Shown: one piece after another, positions 1 through 5,175 of the stretch
Numbering within the stretch: position 1 is the first letter of the stretch
How the letters are laid out: each line of letters begins with the position of its first letter
Assembly: GCA_903823545.1 (NCBI GenBank)
Contig: CAIJTL010001434.1
Location: 1 to 5,175 of the forward strand
Direction of reading: 5' to 3'
Source: an uncultured Planctomycetaceae bacterium
Lineage (GTDB): Bacteria; Planctomycetota; Planctomycetia; Planctomycetales; Planctomycetaceae
DNA: 5,175 bases
The notes under the pieces: generated by a model
Databases searched by the model: none
Seen by the model: only the letters and a program-made list of their open reading frames with translations
Told to the model about the DNA's origin: nothing
Made by a program: the position numbers and the translations under genes

Positions 1-1
1 G

Positions 2-2026
2 CGAACTCGTGACCCGAATCATTGGACGTTTCAGCCGCCAGCAAATCCGAGCGTGCCGCACGTGAAGAACTCTGCTTGGCCGCAAGCCGAGGTTGATCGG
101 TTCGTGTTGGCAAAACTCGAAGCAAACGGCATGTCGCCATCTGCGAGAGCCGACAAGCGAACGCTCATTCGACGAGTTACTTTCGATCTCACTGGGCTGC
201 CGCCCACGCCGGACGAAGTCGCAACGTTCCTCGCTGACGATCGCTCCGACGCGTTCGCGAGGCTTGTTGACCGCCTCTTGGAATCAACGGCCTATGGCGA
301 AAAATGGGGACGACACTGGCTCGATGTCGCACGCTATGCGGACTCGAATGGGCTCGATGAGAACATCGCTCACGGCAACGCCTGGCGATATCGAGATTAT
401 GTCGTCGCGGCGTTCAATCGAGACAAGCCGTTTGATCGGTTCGTTCTGGAGCAACTTGTCGGCGATCTGCTTCCCGCAGCGGATGAAGCTCAGCGACATG
501 AGCAATTGATTGCGACCGGCTTCCTCGGCATCGGCCCGAAAGTCCTCGCCGAGACCGACGAAGCCAAAATGCGGATGGACATCGTTGACGAGCAAATCGA
601 CACCTTCGGTCGAGTCTTCCTTGGACTAACGCTCGGTTGTGCTCGCTGCCACGACCACAAGTTTGATCCGATTTCGACTGCCGATTACTACGGCTTGGCG
701 GGAATCTTCAAAAGTACTCAGACGATGGATCAATACACAAAGGTGGCGAAGTGGCATGAGAACCTGCTGCCGTCAGCCGCCGCGACTGCGATGCAAGCGG
801 AGTACGACAAGCAGCTCGCAGCGAAGAAATCGGCCATCGAAATGTTTGTGGCAACGGCAGACAAACTGGCGAAAGAAAAACTCGCTGCCGATGGGACTGA
901 GAAACCGCCAGAGAAGTTGGAGTCGCTTTATCCAGACGCAACAAAGGCCGAACTCAAGAAGCTGCGCGACGAATTCGCGGCGCTGGAAAAGAATCCTCCC
1001 GAACTACCGTCAGCAATCGGAGTCACCGAAGACAAGATCATCGACGTCGCCATTCATCTGCGTGGCAACCCGCTGAAGTTGGGTGACGTTGTCCCGCGTC
1101 GAATGCCACCGGTCGTGCGCGGTCCGCAAGTTCCGAAACTCGCAGACAAAGAAAGTGGTCGCCGAGAACTCGCCGCTTGGCTGGTCGATCCGCAACATCC
1201 GCTGACCGCGCGAGTCTTCGTCAATCGCGTCTGGCGTTGGCATTTTGGAAGCGGATTGGTTCGCACAACGGATAACTTCGGCTTGCTCGGCGAAGCACCT
1301 TCGCATCCAGAACTACTCGATTGGCTCGCGAGGCGATTCGTTGCCGATGGCTGGTCGGTGAAGTCGCTGCATCGGCTGCTCTTGAATTCGAGCACTTATC
1401 AGCAGAGCAGTTCGCCGTCCGCAGACCTCGCAGCACGCGATCCAGAAAACAGACTTCTCGGACGTGCGAATCTCCGACGACTCGATGCGGAAGAAGTTCG
1501 CGACGCGATGCTGTCCGTCAGCGGTCAACTGGATTCGACGGTTGGCGGCACGTTGTTGAAGGTAAAGAACCGAGGCTACTTGTTCGATCACACTTCGATC
1601 GACCTGACTGACTACTCCAGCCGCCGCCGTTCGTTGTATCTGCCGGTGATTCGCAACAACGTATTCGATCTATTTCAGTTGCTCGACTTCCCCGACCCCG
1701 CCGTCCCCAACAGCAATCGAGCCACAACGACTGTCGCCCCCCAAGCCCTGATGATGCTCAACAGCGACTTCGTTATGCAGTCAGCATCCGATTTCGCAGC
1801 ACGACTGGTTGCGGAAGATGGCAACGACCAACAGAGACTCAAACGGATATACGAGTTCGCTTACGGCCGCGAAGCTTCGAATACAGAACTCGAAGCTGAC
1901 CGCGCGTTGTTAAGGAATGTCGAACAAGCATCGACCGAACAAGACGTTGCCAAACGCCGATTGATCTCTTGGAGCACGTTGTGTCATGTCGTGCTAGCGG
2001 CGAATGAATTCATCTACGTGAAGTAA
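2..2026 (+). CDS. DUF1549/DUF1553 (PSCyt2/PSD1) domain protein, 5'-truncated
   Basis: The reading frame is open from the first complete codon at position 2 to the TAA at 2024-2026, giving 674 residues. The in-frame GTG at 53 is not a credible start, because the family motif HWTFQPP is encoded upstream of it (residues 7-13), so the true N-terminus lies outside the window. DUF1549 covers about residues 29-235 and includes RRVTFDLTGLPPTP, WLDVARYADSNG and the hallmark GCARCHDHKFDPI. The last contains a CxxCH haem-c-type motif (C213, C216, H217). A Lys/Glu/Ala-rich, coiled-coil-like insert follows at about 264-334, then RGNP at 354-357. DUF1553 runs from about 385 (SGRRELAAWL, FVNRVWRWHFG, RRLDAEEVRDAMLSVSG, APQALMMLNS) to the end, and the C-terminus (NEFIYVK) looks complete. 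The family is abundant in Planctomycetes and often paired with DUF1501 genes. An envelope location and a role in polysaccharide catabolism or redox are proposed, not proven. No DUF1501 gene follows here; the next gene is convergent. Family call is firm; biochemical function is unknown. Confidence 0.95.
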   Translation, partial: RTRDPNHWTFQPPANPSVPHVKNSAWPQAEVDRFVLAKLEANGMSPSARADKRTLIRRVTFDLTGLPPTPDEVATFLADDRSDAFARLVDRLLESTAYGEKWGRHWLDVARYADSNGLDENIAHGNAWRYRDYVVAAFNRDKPFDRFVLEQLVGDLLPAADEAQRHEQLIATGFLGIGPKVLAETDEAKMRMDIVDEQIDTFGRVFLGLTLGCARCHDHKFDPISTADYYGLAGIFKSTQTMDQYTKVAKWHENLLPSAAATAMQAEYDKQLAAKKSAIEMFVATADKLAKEKLAADGTEKPPEKLESLYPDATKAELKKLRDEFAALEKNPPELPSAIGVTEDKIIDVAIHLRGNPLKLGDVVPRRMPPVVRGPQVPKLADKESGRRELAAWLVDPQHPLTARVFVNRVWRWHFGSGLVRTTDNFGLLGEAPSHPELLDWLARRFVADGWSVKSLHRLLLNSSTYQQSSSPSADLAARDPENRLLGRANLRRLDAEEVRDAMLSVSGQLDSTVGGTLLKVKNRGYLFDHTSIDLTDYSSRRRSLYLPVIRNNVFDLFQLLDFPDPAVPNSNRATTTVAPQALMMLNSDFVMQSASDFAARLVAEDGNDQQRLKRIYEFAYGREASNTELEADRALLRNVEQASTEQDVAKRRLISWSTLCHVVLAANEFIYVK

Positions 2027-2088
2027 AGGCTGAGAGCGGAGAATTCCATCGCAACCTCTTCCCAGTGATCCCCCTAATCCGAGTTCAC

Positions 2089-2146
2089 TCTCTGTTTCGT
2101 CCGTGGCCAGATTCCAGACACTTTTCGGCCACGGATGAAACACGGA
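2089..2146. repeat. Imperfect 20-bp inverted repeat (hairpin)
   Basis: The left arm 2089-2108 pairs with the right arm 2127-2146. There is one mismatch (2092/2143) and two G-T pairs (2099/2136, 2091/2144), leaving 17 Watson-Crick pairs around an 18-nt loop (2109-2126). The core arms are TTTCGTCCGTGGCC and GGCCACGGATGAAA. The hairpin begins 62 nt after the stop of the DUF1549/DUF1553 gene. It could protect or end that transcript from the 3' side, but it lacks a T-tract. The right arm resembles a short sequence I associate with dispersed intergenic repeats in several bacterial genomes; that recollection is not verified here. Confidence 0.75.
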
Positions 2147-2161
2147 TCAGGGGCATTTCTG

Positions 2162-2265
2162 ATACGCATCCCAAGAAACAATCTCGCTCAACAGACATCC
2201 GAAGTCTCAAAGACTTCGGATGTCTTGGTACGTGTCACCGCGCAGTTATTTCTTGGGATGCGTAT
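2162..2265. repeat. Nested palindrome, MITE-like, 17-bp perfect terminal arms
   Basis: The outer arms 2162-2178 (ATACGCATCCCAAGAAA) and 2249-2265 are perfect reverse complements over 17 nt. Between them sits a separate perfect hairpin (2193-2225), with gaps of 14 nt on the left and 23 nt on the right; further partial pairing is possible inside (2180-2181 with 2246-2247, 2185-2187 with 2240-2242). Each outer arm contains a TA near its outer end (2163-2164 and 2263-2264). The arrangement can therefore be read as a 98-bp element (2165-2262) with 14-bp terminal inverted repeats flanked by TA, as expected for a non-autonomous IS630/Tc1-mariner-type element. It encodes no transposase. Alternatives are a REP-type palindromic repeat or a structured 3'-end RNA. 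The palindrome is certain; the mobile-element reading is inference. Confidence 0.7.
2193..2225. repeat. Perfect 15-bp hairpin with 3-nt loop
   Basis: The left arm AGACATCCGAAGTCT (2193-2207) and the right arm AGACTTCGGATGTCT (2211-2225) are perfect reverse complements around the loop CAA (2208-2210). It forms the core of the larger palindrome. The stem is strong enough to fold from either strand and so could act as a shared barrier or terminator between the convergent genes. No T-run follows on either strand, which argues against a textbook intrinsic terminator. Confidence 0.85.
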
Positions 2266-2336
2266 GACAGGGCTGGGATGTGGGTGCGGAATAGTGACTC
2301 CTTAGCCGAATGCTTAACTCGACGTGCCGCGTAGGC

Positions 2337-2340
2337 GGAG
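2337..2340 (+). promoter_or_regulatory. Candidate ribosome binding site for small ORF
   Basis: GGAG, within GGCGGAG, lies 6 nt before the ATG at 2347. This is a better Shine-Dalgarno match and spacing than is seen ahead of the HDOD-kinase gene. It is the main reason for listing the small ORF that follows. Confidence 0.3.
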
Positions 2341-2346
2341 AACGTG

Positions 2347-2499
2347 ATGTTAACAATGACGATGAGGGATCGTTTCATTGAAAAGAATCTGCGCACGGTG
2401 ATGACGTCGATCGTGAATCGTAGCCTGAAAGAGACTATACCCCGATCATTCGAGTGGGCTCCAATGCACCTGGTAACGTCGGAGCGTTCGTTTGCATAA
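2347..2499 (+). CDS. Possible small protein, 50 aa, unknown function
   Basis: The frame runs from ATG at 2347 to TAA at 2497-2499 and encodes 50 residues starting MLTMTMRDRFIEKNL and ending TSERSFA. The middle (about residues 7-30) is basic and could form an amphipathic helix. There is no signal peptide, membrane segment or recognisable domain. For it: a well-spaced GGAG and a position that fills most of a gap with no other gene. Against it: no promoter stands out, and its last 65 nt overlap the 3' end of the HDOD-kinase gene in antisense, so chance is a serious alternative. I do not recognise it and treat it as a candidate only. Confidence 0.2.
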   Translation: MLTMTMRDRFIEKNLRTVMTSIVNRSLKETIPRSFEWAPMHLVTSERSFA

Positions 2500-4318
2500 A
2501 TGCTTCTCTCCTTACCCACCAATCTGCGGCCTCTTCGCTTCCCCAAGACTTTGCCGCTCCACAACGATTCAGCATCCGGCTGAGTTCTTGAGCACTCTTG
2601 GGACGATCGTCAGGGTTCTTCGCGAGGCATTGCATGACGATCGCTTCCAATTCGGCGTCGATTGCGATGCCCAAGCGTTGTGACGGAGATTCGGGATCAG
2701 CGCTGATGTGTTGCCGTAGGATTTCCGAAACCGTTTCGCCATCGAATACGGGCAGGCCAGTGAGCAAGAAATACGCAGCGGCGCCAATGGAATACAGGTC
2801 ACTCTGAGCATCAATTGACTGCGGCGACGTAATGGCTTCTGGAGCCATATACAGAGGCGTGCCGCTGATTCCGATGGGAATATGGTCTCGTTCAGGATGA
2901 GATGAGATCACGCGAGCTAAGCCAAAATCCAACACCTTGAGCATGTCCGGAATTCCGCCTCGGCAGCACAGCATCATGTTGTCTGGCTTTAAGTCACGAT
3001 GGATTAATCCTGTCGCATGTGCTTCCGCCAAAGAGCTACAGGCTTGTTGCAAAATGTGAATCACACGCCCAGGAGCTTGAGGGCCATAATCCTGAATCAG
3101 ATGTCCTAAATTGATGCCGTCGAGATACTCCATCGCATAATAGAACAAACCTTCGGACGTCACTCCGTAGTCATAAACAGCCACAGTATTTGGGCTCGTC
3201 AGTTGGCAAGTAAGTTGCACTTCACTTTCAAATCGAGCGAGTGAATCGGGACCAAGTTTCATTGAATGCAACAATTTGATCGAAGCGGGGCGTTTGAGCA
3301 TGCAATGTCTCGCTCGATAAACGATCCCCATACCACCTTCGCCGATTTGATCCTCCAACGTGTAGTTTCCAAGCTGGCGATGACGATGTACTCGGTCGAT
3401 ACGACGTTGTTCCAAATGCTCAATGGCCAAGTTCCCCAATCGCTCGCAGAGCGTCGTCTCTTGGCCTCGTTGTCCGGTCACTCCAGCAAATTCCTCGTCA
3501 ACCAAGTTGGCCACTTCGAGGAACCGAAAGTCGGATAACGTATCTTGCAGGAAAAGGAGCGTCTCGAATCCTTGCGGTGATTGGACGAGGCTCTCTGGAA
3601 GTGCCGCTGCCGCGATTGATGCACTGACGGACGAATGACGCAAATTTTCATCCATCGTTATTCGATCGGGTGAGTGATGTAGGAGGACCGCAGCAATCAG
3701 CTCATCGGGAAATCCCCAATCGAACATCAATCCGGCGGCAAGTTGCGCGTGATCCCAACCGAAATTTTCGCGTTCCTTTTCAACGAGGTCTCGGTCTTGT
3801 TGAAACAGGCGTTCGTATTCTTTGTGAAATGCGTCGGTCAGCAATGGAAGTAAAAAGTCTTGTAGCAATCCCGCCGTATAAGCAGTTTCGACATCCATTG
3901 CCGTTTCTTTCGCCGTCTCACGTGCGAAGATTGCTCGCATGCGGTTCTCTTTTTGGAACTGCGTGGCGTTGATCAGTTGTGACCGGATTCCTGCCGTTGC
4001 CGTCTGCAAAGCACAGGTCCAAACCAATGTTTTTGTGCGACGAGGCCCGAACAGATTGATGGCTTGTGCCACTGAAGAGACGCGTTGTCGCAGGCCAGTG
4101 CCCACGGAGTTAACTTGTCTCAACAATTCTGAGGTCAGCGCGGAATCAGCTTCGATGGGCGCGGCCAACTCCTGAGGTCCAACATCTGGCTTCTCCGAGA
4201 TTGCCGTGAACTCGACGACGGACTGGGGCAATACCGGAAGCTTTAATCGCCTCGGCAAGTCCAATGGAGGACGAGTCTGTAACGCCTCACGAACAATCCC
4301 AGACCAATCAACAGACAT
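2435..4318 (-). CDS. HDOD domain-Ser/Thr protein kinase fusion
   Basis: The product is 627 residues from the ATG at 4318 (MSVDWSGIVREAL). The frame could extend upstream only to a TTG at 4411, and those 31 extra residues show no domain, so the ATG is preferred; no clear Shine-Dalgarno precedes it. Residues 17-225 are an HDOD domain (LKLPVLPQSVVEF, INLFGPRRTKTLVW, LLQDFLLPLL, FGWDHAQLAAGLMFDWGFP, LLHHSPD). The HD dyad is replaced by Q153-D154, so metal-dependent hydrolysis is unlikely. After a linker comes a Hanks-type kinase, about 318-583. It has the glycine loop GEGGMG (326-331), K348, probable helix-C Glu E366, HRDLKPDN (440-447, catalytic D442), DFG (464-466), APE (492-494), D507 and R572, so it should phosphorylate Ser/Thr. 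A 44-residue tail follows. No membrane segment is seen, so it is probably cytoplasmic. It lies downstream of another HDOD gene on the same strand. Domain calls are firm; ligand and substrates are unknown. Confidence 0.95.
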   Translation of the reverse strand: MSVDWSGIVREALQTRPPLDLPRRLKLPVLPQSVVEFTAISEKPDVGPQELAAPIEADSALTSELLRQVNSVGTGLRQRVSSVAQAINLFGPRRTKTLVWTCALQTATAGIRSQLINATQFQKENRMRAIFARETAKETAMDVETAYTAGLLQDFLLPLLTDAFHKEYERLFQQDRDLVEKERENFGWDHAQLAAGLMFDWGFPDELIAAVLLHHSPDRITMDENLRHSSVSASIAAAALPESLVQSPQGFETLLFLQDTLSDFRFLEVANLVDEEFAGVTGQRGQETTLCERLGNLAIEHLEQRRIDRVHRHRQLGNYTLEDQIGEGGMGIVYRARHCMLKRPASIKLLHSMKLGPDSLARFESEVQLTCQLTSPNTVAVYDYGVTSEGLFYYAMEYLDGINLGHLIQDYGPQAPGRVIHILQQACSSLAEAHATGLIHRDLKPDNMMLCCRGGIPDMLKVLDFGLARVISSHPERDHIPIGISGTPLYMAPEAITSPQSIDAQSDLYSIGAAAYFLLTGLPVFDGETVSEILRQHISADPESPSQRLGIAIDAELEAIVMQCLAKNPDDRPKSAQELSRMLNRCGAAKSWGSEEAADWWVRREAFMQTNAPTLPGALEPTRMIGV

Positions 4319-4382
4319 CTTCTGGTTCCCGATTACCGCCCAAAATGTTCGTGTAGGTTGAATGTGAAATGAATGCGATGGA

Positions 4383-4411
4383 ATCAGATAATGGATTTGA
4401 AGCGACTTCAA
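4383..4411 (-). promoter_or_regulatory. Weak candidate sigma-70-like promoter for HDOD-kinase gene
   Basis: On the minus strand TTGAAG (4411-4406) and TCTGAT (4388-4383) are 17 nt apart, each matching 4 of 6 consensus bases. The -10 ends 65 nt before the ATG at 4318. Spacing is ideal but both boxes are weak, and planctomycete promoters often depart from this consensus. Confidence 0.25.
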
Positions 4412-4412
4412 A
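4396..4412. promoter_or_regulatory. 17-nt palindrome, candidate operator
   Basis: TTTGAAG (4396-4402) and CTTCAAA (4406-4412) are perfect reverse complements around CGA. The palindrome lies 78-94 nt upstream of the kinase ATG and overlaps the candidate -35 box. Its size and symmetry suit a dimeric DNA-binding regulator. Chance occurrence of a 7+7 repeat is possible. Confidence 0.3.
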
Positions 4413-4423
4413 ACTAATCCGAA

Positions 4424-4447
4424 GCGTGGGAGAGGGCGATTCCACGC
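4424..4447 (-). terminator. Weak terminator-like hairpin after upstream HDOD gene
   Basis: On the minus strand GCGTGG (4447-4442) pairs with CCACGC (4429-4424) across a 12-nt loop. The following bases, TTCGGATTAGTTTT, are only partly T-rich. It lies 60 nt after the stop of the upstream HDOD gene and before the candidate kinase promoter, where a terminator would be expected if the genes are separate units. The short stem and long loop make this weak. Confidence 0.2.
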
Positions 4448-4506
4448 GTGAATTCCCGATGACTTCGCTCGCGATTCAGGCTAGTAAGCCAATTTTGAAA
4501 CTGCCG

Positions 4507-5175
4507 CTAAACATTTAAAAGCACCGCCACGTCTCGCTGTGTGTTTTGCATAGAGACCGGTACGGCCTCCTTGAAGCGTCTCTCAAAACAAGAGTCAGCG
4601 AACTCTGCAAGGATTGGCCAGTAGGGGTTCGACGAAGGAAGATATCCCTCGGAGGTTCCAAACAAATGCAAGTGGTTCGCCACATGATCGGCGACCGCAA
4701 CGAGTGCGGTTAAGCACCGCCCCTCGCGTGCCAAATCTGGTCTGTGATGACACAAGATCAATTCAGGTAATGGCGACGGTAATTGTTGTTGCAGGGCATA
4801 CCAAGCGCCGATCTGGCAATGGTCTGTACCGATCACAGATTGCTCATACTCTTGAATGGCCGACGATTCATCGAACTCCATCGGATCGATCTTGTGAAAA
4901 CGATCGGGAACGGCGATCGCGAGCAACGTGCGACCGAAATCGTGTAATAGTCCTGCCGTGAATTCCTCGCCCTGAAACCCGAGATGAAATATTCGATTCA
5001 AATGGATCGAAAGCAACGCGGTGTAAAATGAGTGTCGCCACAGGTCTACCCGAACCGACTCATGCTCCATCGAGATTCGATTCATCAAGCCTGCCGCGCT
5101 CGAGGCCATGATGAGGAACTTGCATTCTTGAAACCCAAGGCGAATCACCGCGCGATGTAAATTGGTGATCGGCGA
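4507..5175 (-). CDS. HDOD domain protein with intact HD residues, 5'-truncated
   Basis: The frame is open from the right edge (codon at 5175-5173) to TAG at 4509-4507, giving 222 residues. A GTG at 5148 is not a convincing start, because the preceding codons (SPITNLHRA) continue smoothly into the HDOD helix VIRLGFQECKFLIM; the N-terminal part lies outside. Visible family features are H48 in LWRHS, H78-D79 in GLLHDFGR, TDHCQIGAWYALQQQLP at about 117-133, the CHHRPD segment (142-147) and D163 in LVAVADHVANHL. H48, H78-D79 and D163 match the H...HD...D metal ligands of HD phosphohydrolases, whereas many HDOD proteins have lost them. HDOD proteins are usually regulators or signal-output domains in the cytoplasm; any hydrolase activity here is inference. 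The gene lies 188 bp upstream of the HDOD-kinase gene on the same strand. A missing N-terminal receiver or other domain cannot be excluded. Confidence 0.9.
   Translation of the reverse strand, partial: SPITNLHRAVIRLGFQECKFLIMASSAAGLMNRISMEHESVRVDLWRHSFYTALLSIHLNRIFHLGFQGEEFTAGLLHDFGRTLLAIAVPDRFHKIDPMEFDESSAIQEYEQSVIGTDHCQIGAWYALQQQLPSPLPELILCHHRPDLAREGRCLTALVAVADHVANHLHLFGTSEGYLPSSNPYWPILAEFADSCFERRFKEAVPVSMQNTQRDVAVLLNV

Larger units (their letters stand above)
2027..2434. other. Convergent intergenic region rich in inverted repeats
   Basis: This 408-bp gap lies between the 3' ends of two convergent genes. It holds an imperfect hairpin (2089-2146), a nested palindrome (2162-2265) and a possible small ORF starting at 2347. 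None of the hairpins is followed by a T-run on either strand, so no classical intrinsic terminator is visible for either flanking gene. A GTG-initiated frame at 2065-2334 runs through the repeats, but its translation is explained by the repeat arms and resembles no protein family I know. Nothing clear is seen in 2027-2088 or 2287-2335. Confidence 0.8.

Noticed and set aside
638..652. CxxCH motif as evidence of a true c-type cytochrome
   Set aside because: The motif is a standing part of the DUF1549 signature. Haem attachment is not shown by sequence alone, so it was not reported as a separate finding.
1010..1395. Several minus-strand frames inside the DUF1549/DUF1553 gene
   Set aside because: The plus strand encodes uninterrupted conserved DUF1553 motifs here. 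The antisense frames show no domain and are typical shadows in a moderately GC-rich gene.
2254..2286. Imperfect 13-nt direct repeat (TGGGATG units at 2254 and 2274)
   Set aside because: Only 10 of 13 positions match and there are only two units, too weak to call a repeat or site-specific element.
2065..2334. 89-codon GTG-initiated frame across the intergenic region
   Set aside because: It runs straight through both palindromes and its translation mirrors the repeat arms. There is no Shine-Dalgarno and no recognisable domain, so it is probably spurious.
2235..2564. 109-codon minus-strand frame overlapping the kinase 3' end
   Set aside because: More than a third lies inside the kinase gene in another frame and the rest covers repeat sequence. 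It is explained as a shadow.
3266..3972. Plus-strand frames antisense to the HDOD-kinase gene
   Set aside because: They lie opposite conserved HDOD and kinase motifs, lack domain resemblance, and are shadows.
4319..4411. N-terminal extension of the HDOD-kinase from a TTG at 4411
   Set aside because: The 31 added residues have no domain or signal-peptide character, the codon is a rare start, and the extension would cover the candidate promoter. The ATG at 4318 is better.

Overview
The window looks like chromosomal DNA from a planctomycete. The main reason is a DUF1549/DUF1553 protein, a family greatly expanded in Planctomycetes and related PVC bacteria. A fusion of an HDOD domain to a Ser/Thr kinase on one chain also fits that phylum. 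A Pirellulaceae-like genome of moderate GC is my best guess, but that is inference; nothing here fixes the genus.

Layout. (1) Positions 2-2026 (+): the 3' part of a DUF1549/DUF1553 gene, cut by the left edge. (2) Positions 2027-2434: a convergent intergenic region with an imperfect 20-bp hairpin (2089-2146), then a nested palindrome (2162-2265) with 17-bp perfect outer arms and a 15-bp perfect inner hairpin. A possible 50-codon ORF behind a good Shine-Dalgarno starts at 2347. (3) Positions 2435-4318 (-): a 627-residue HDOD-Ser/Thr kinase fusion. (4) Positions 4319-4506: a 188-bp spacer with a weak promoter-like pair, a 17-nt palindrome and a weak terminator-like hairpin. (5) Positions 4507-5175 (-): the C-terminal part of a second HDOD protein, cut by the right edge.

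How they fit together. The two minus-strand genes are co-directional (HDOD protein first, then HDOD-kinase) and probably form a signalling pair. The upstream HDOD protein keeps residues matching the H...HD...D metal-site pattern of HD hydrolases. The HDOD half of the kinase has lost that pattern (QD in place of HD), while its kinase half has every catalytic motif. A plausible reading is that a ligand- or partner-sensing HDOD module controls a cytoplasmic kinase. The DUF1549/DUF1553 protein belongs to the planctomycete cytochrome-like/sulfatase-associated gene sets and has no evident functional link to the signalling pair. The most unusual non-coding feature is the nested palindrome, which resembles a small MITE with TA at both ends.
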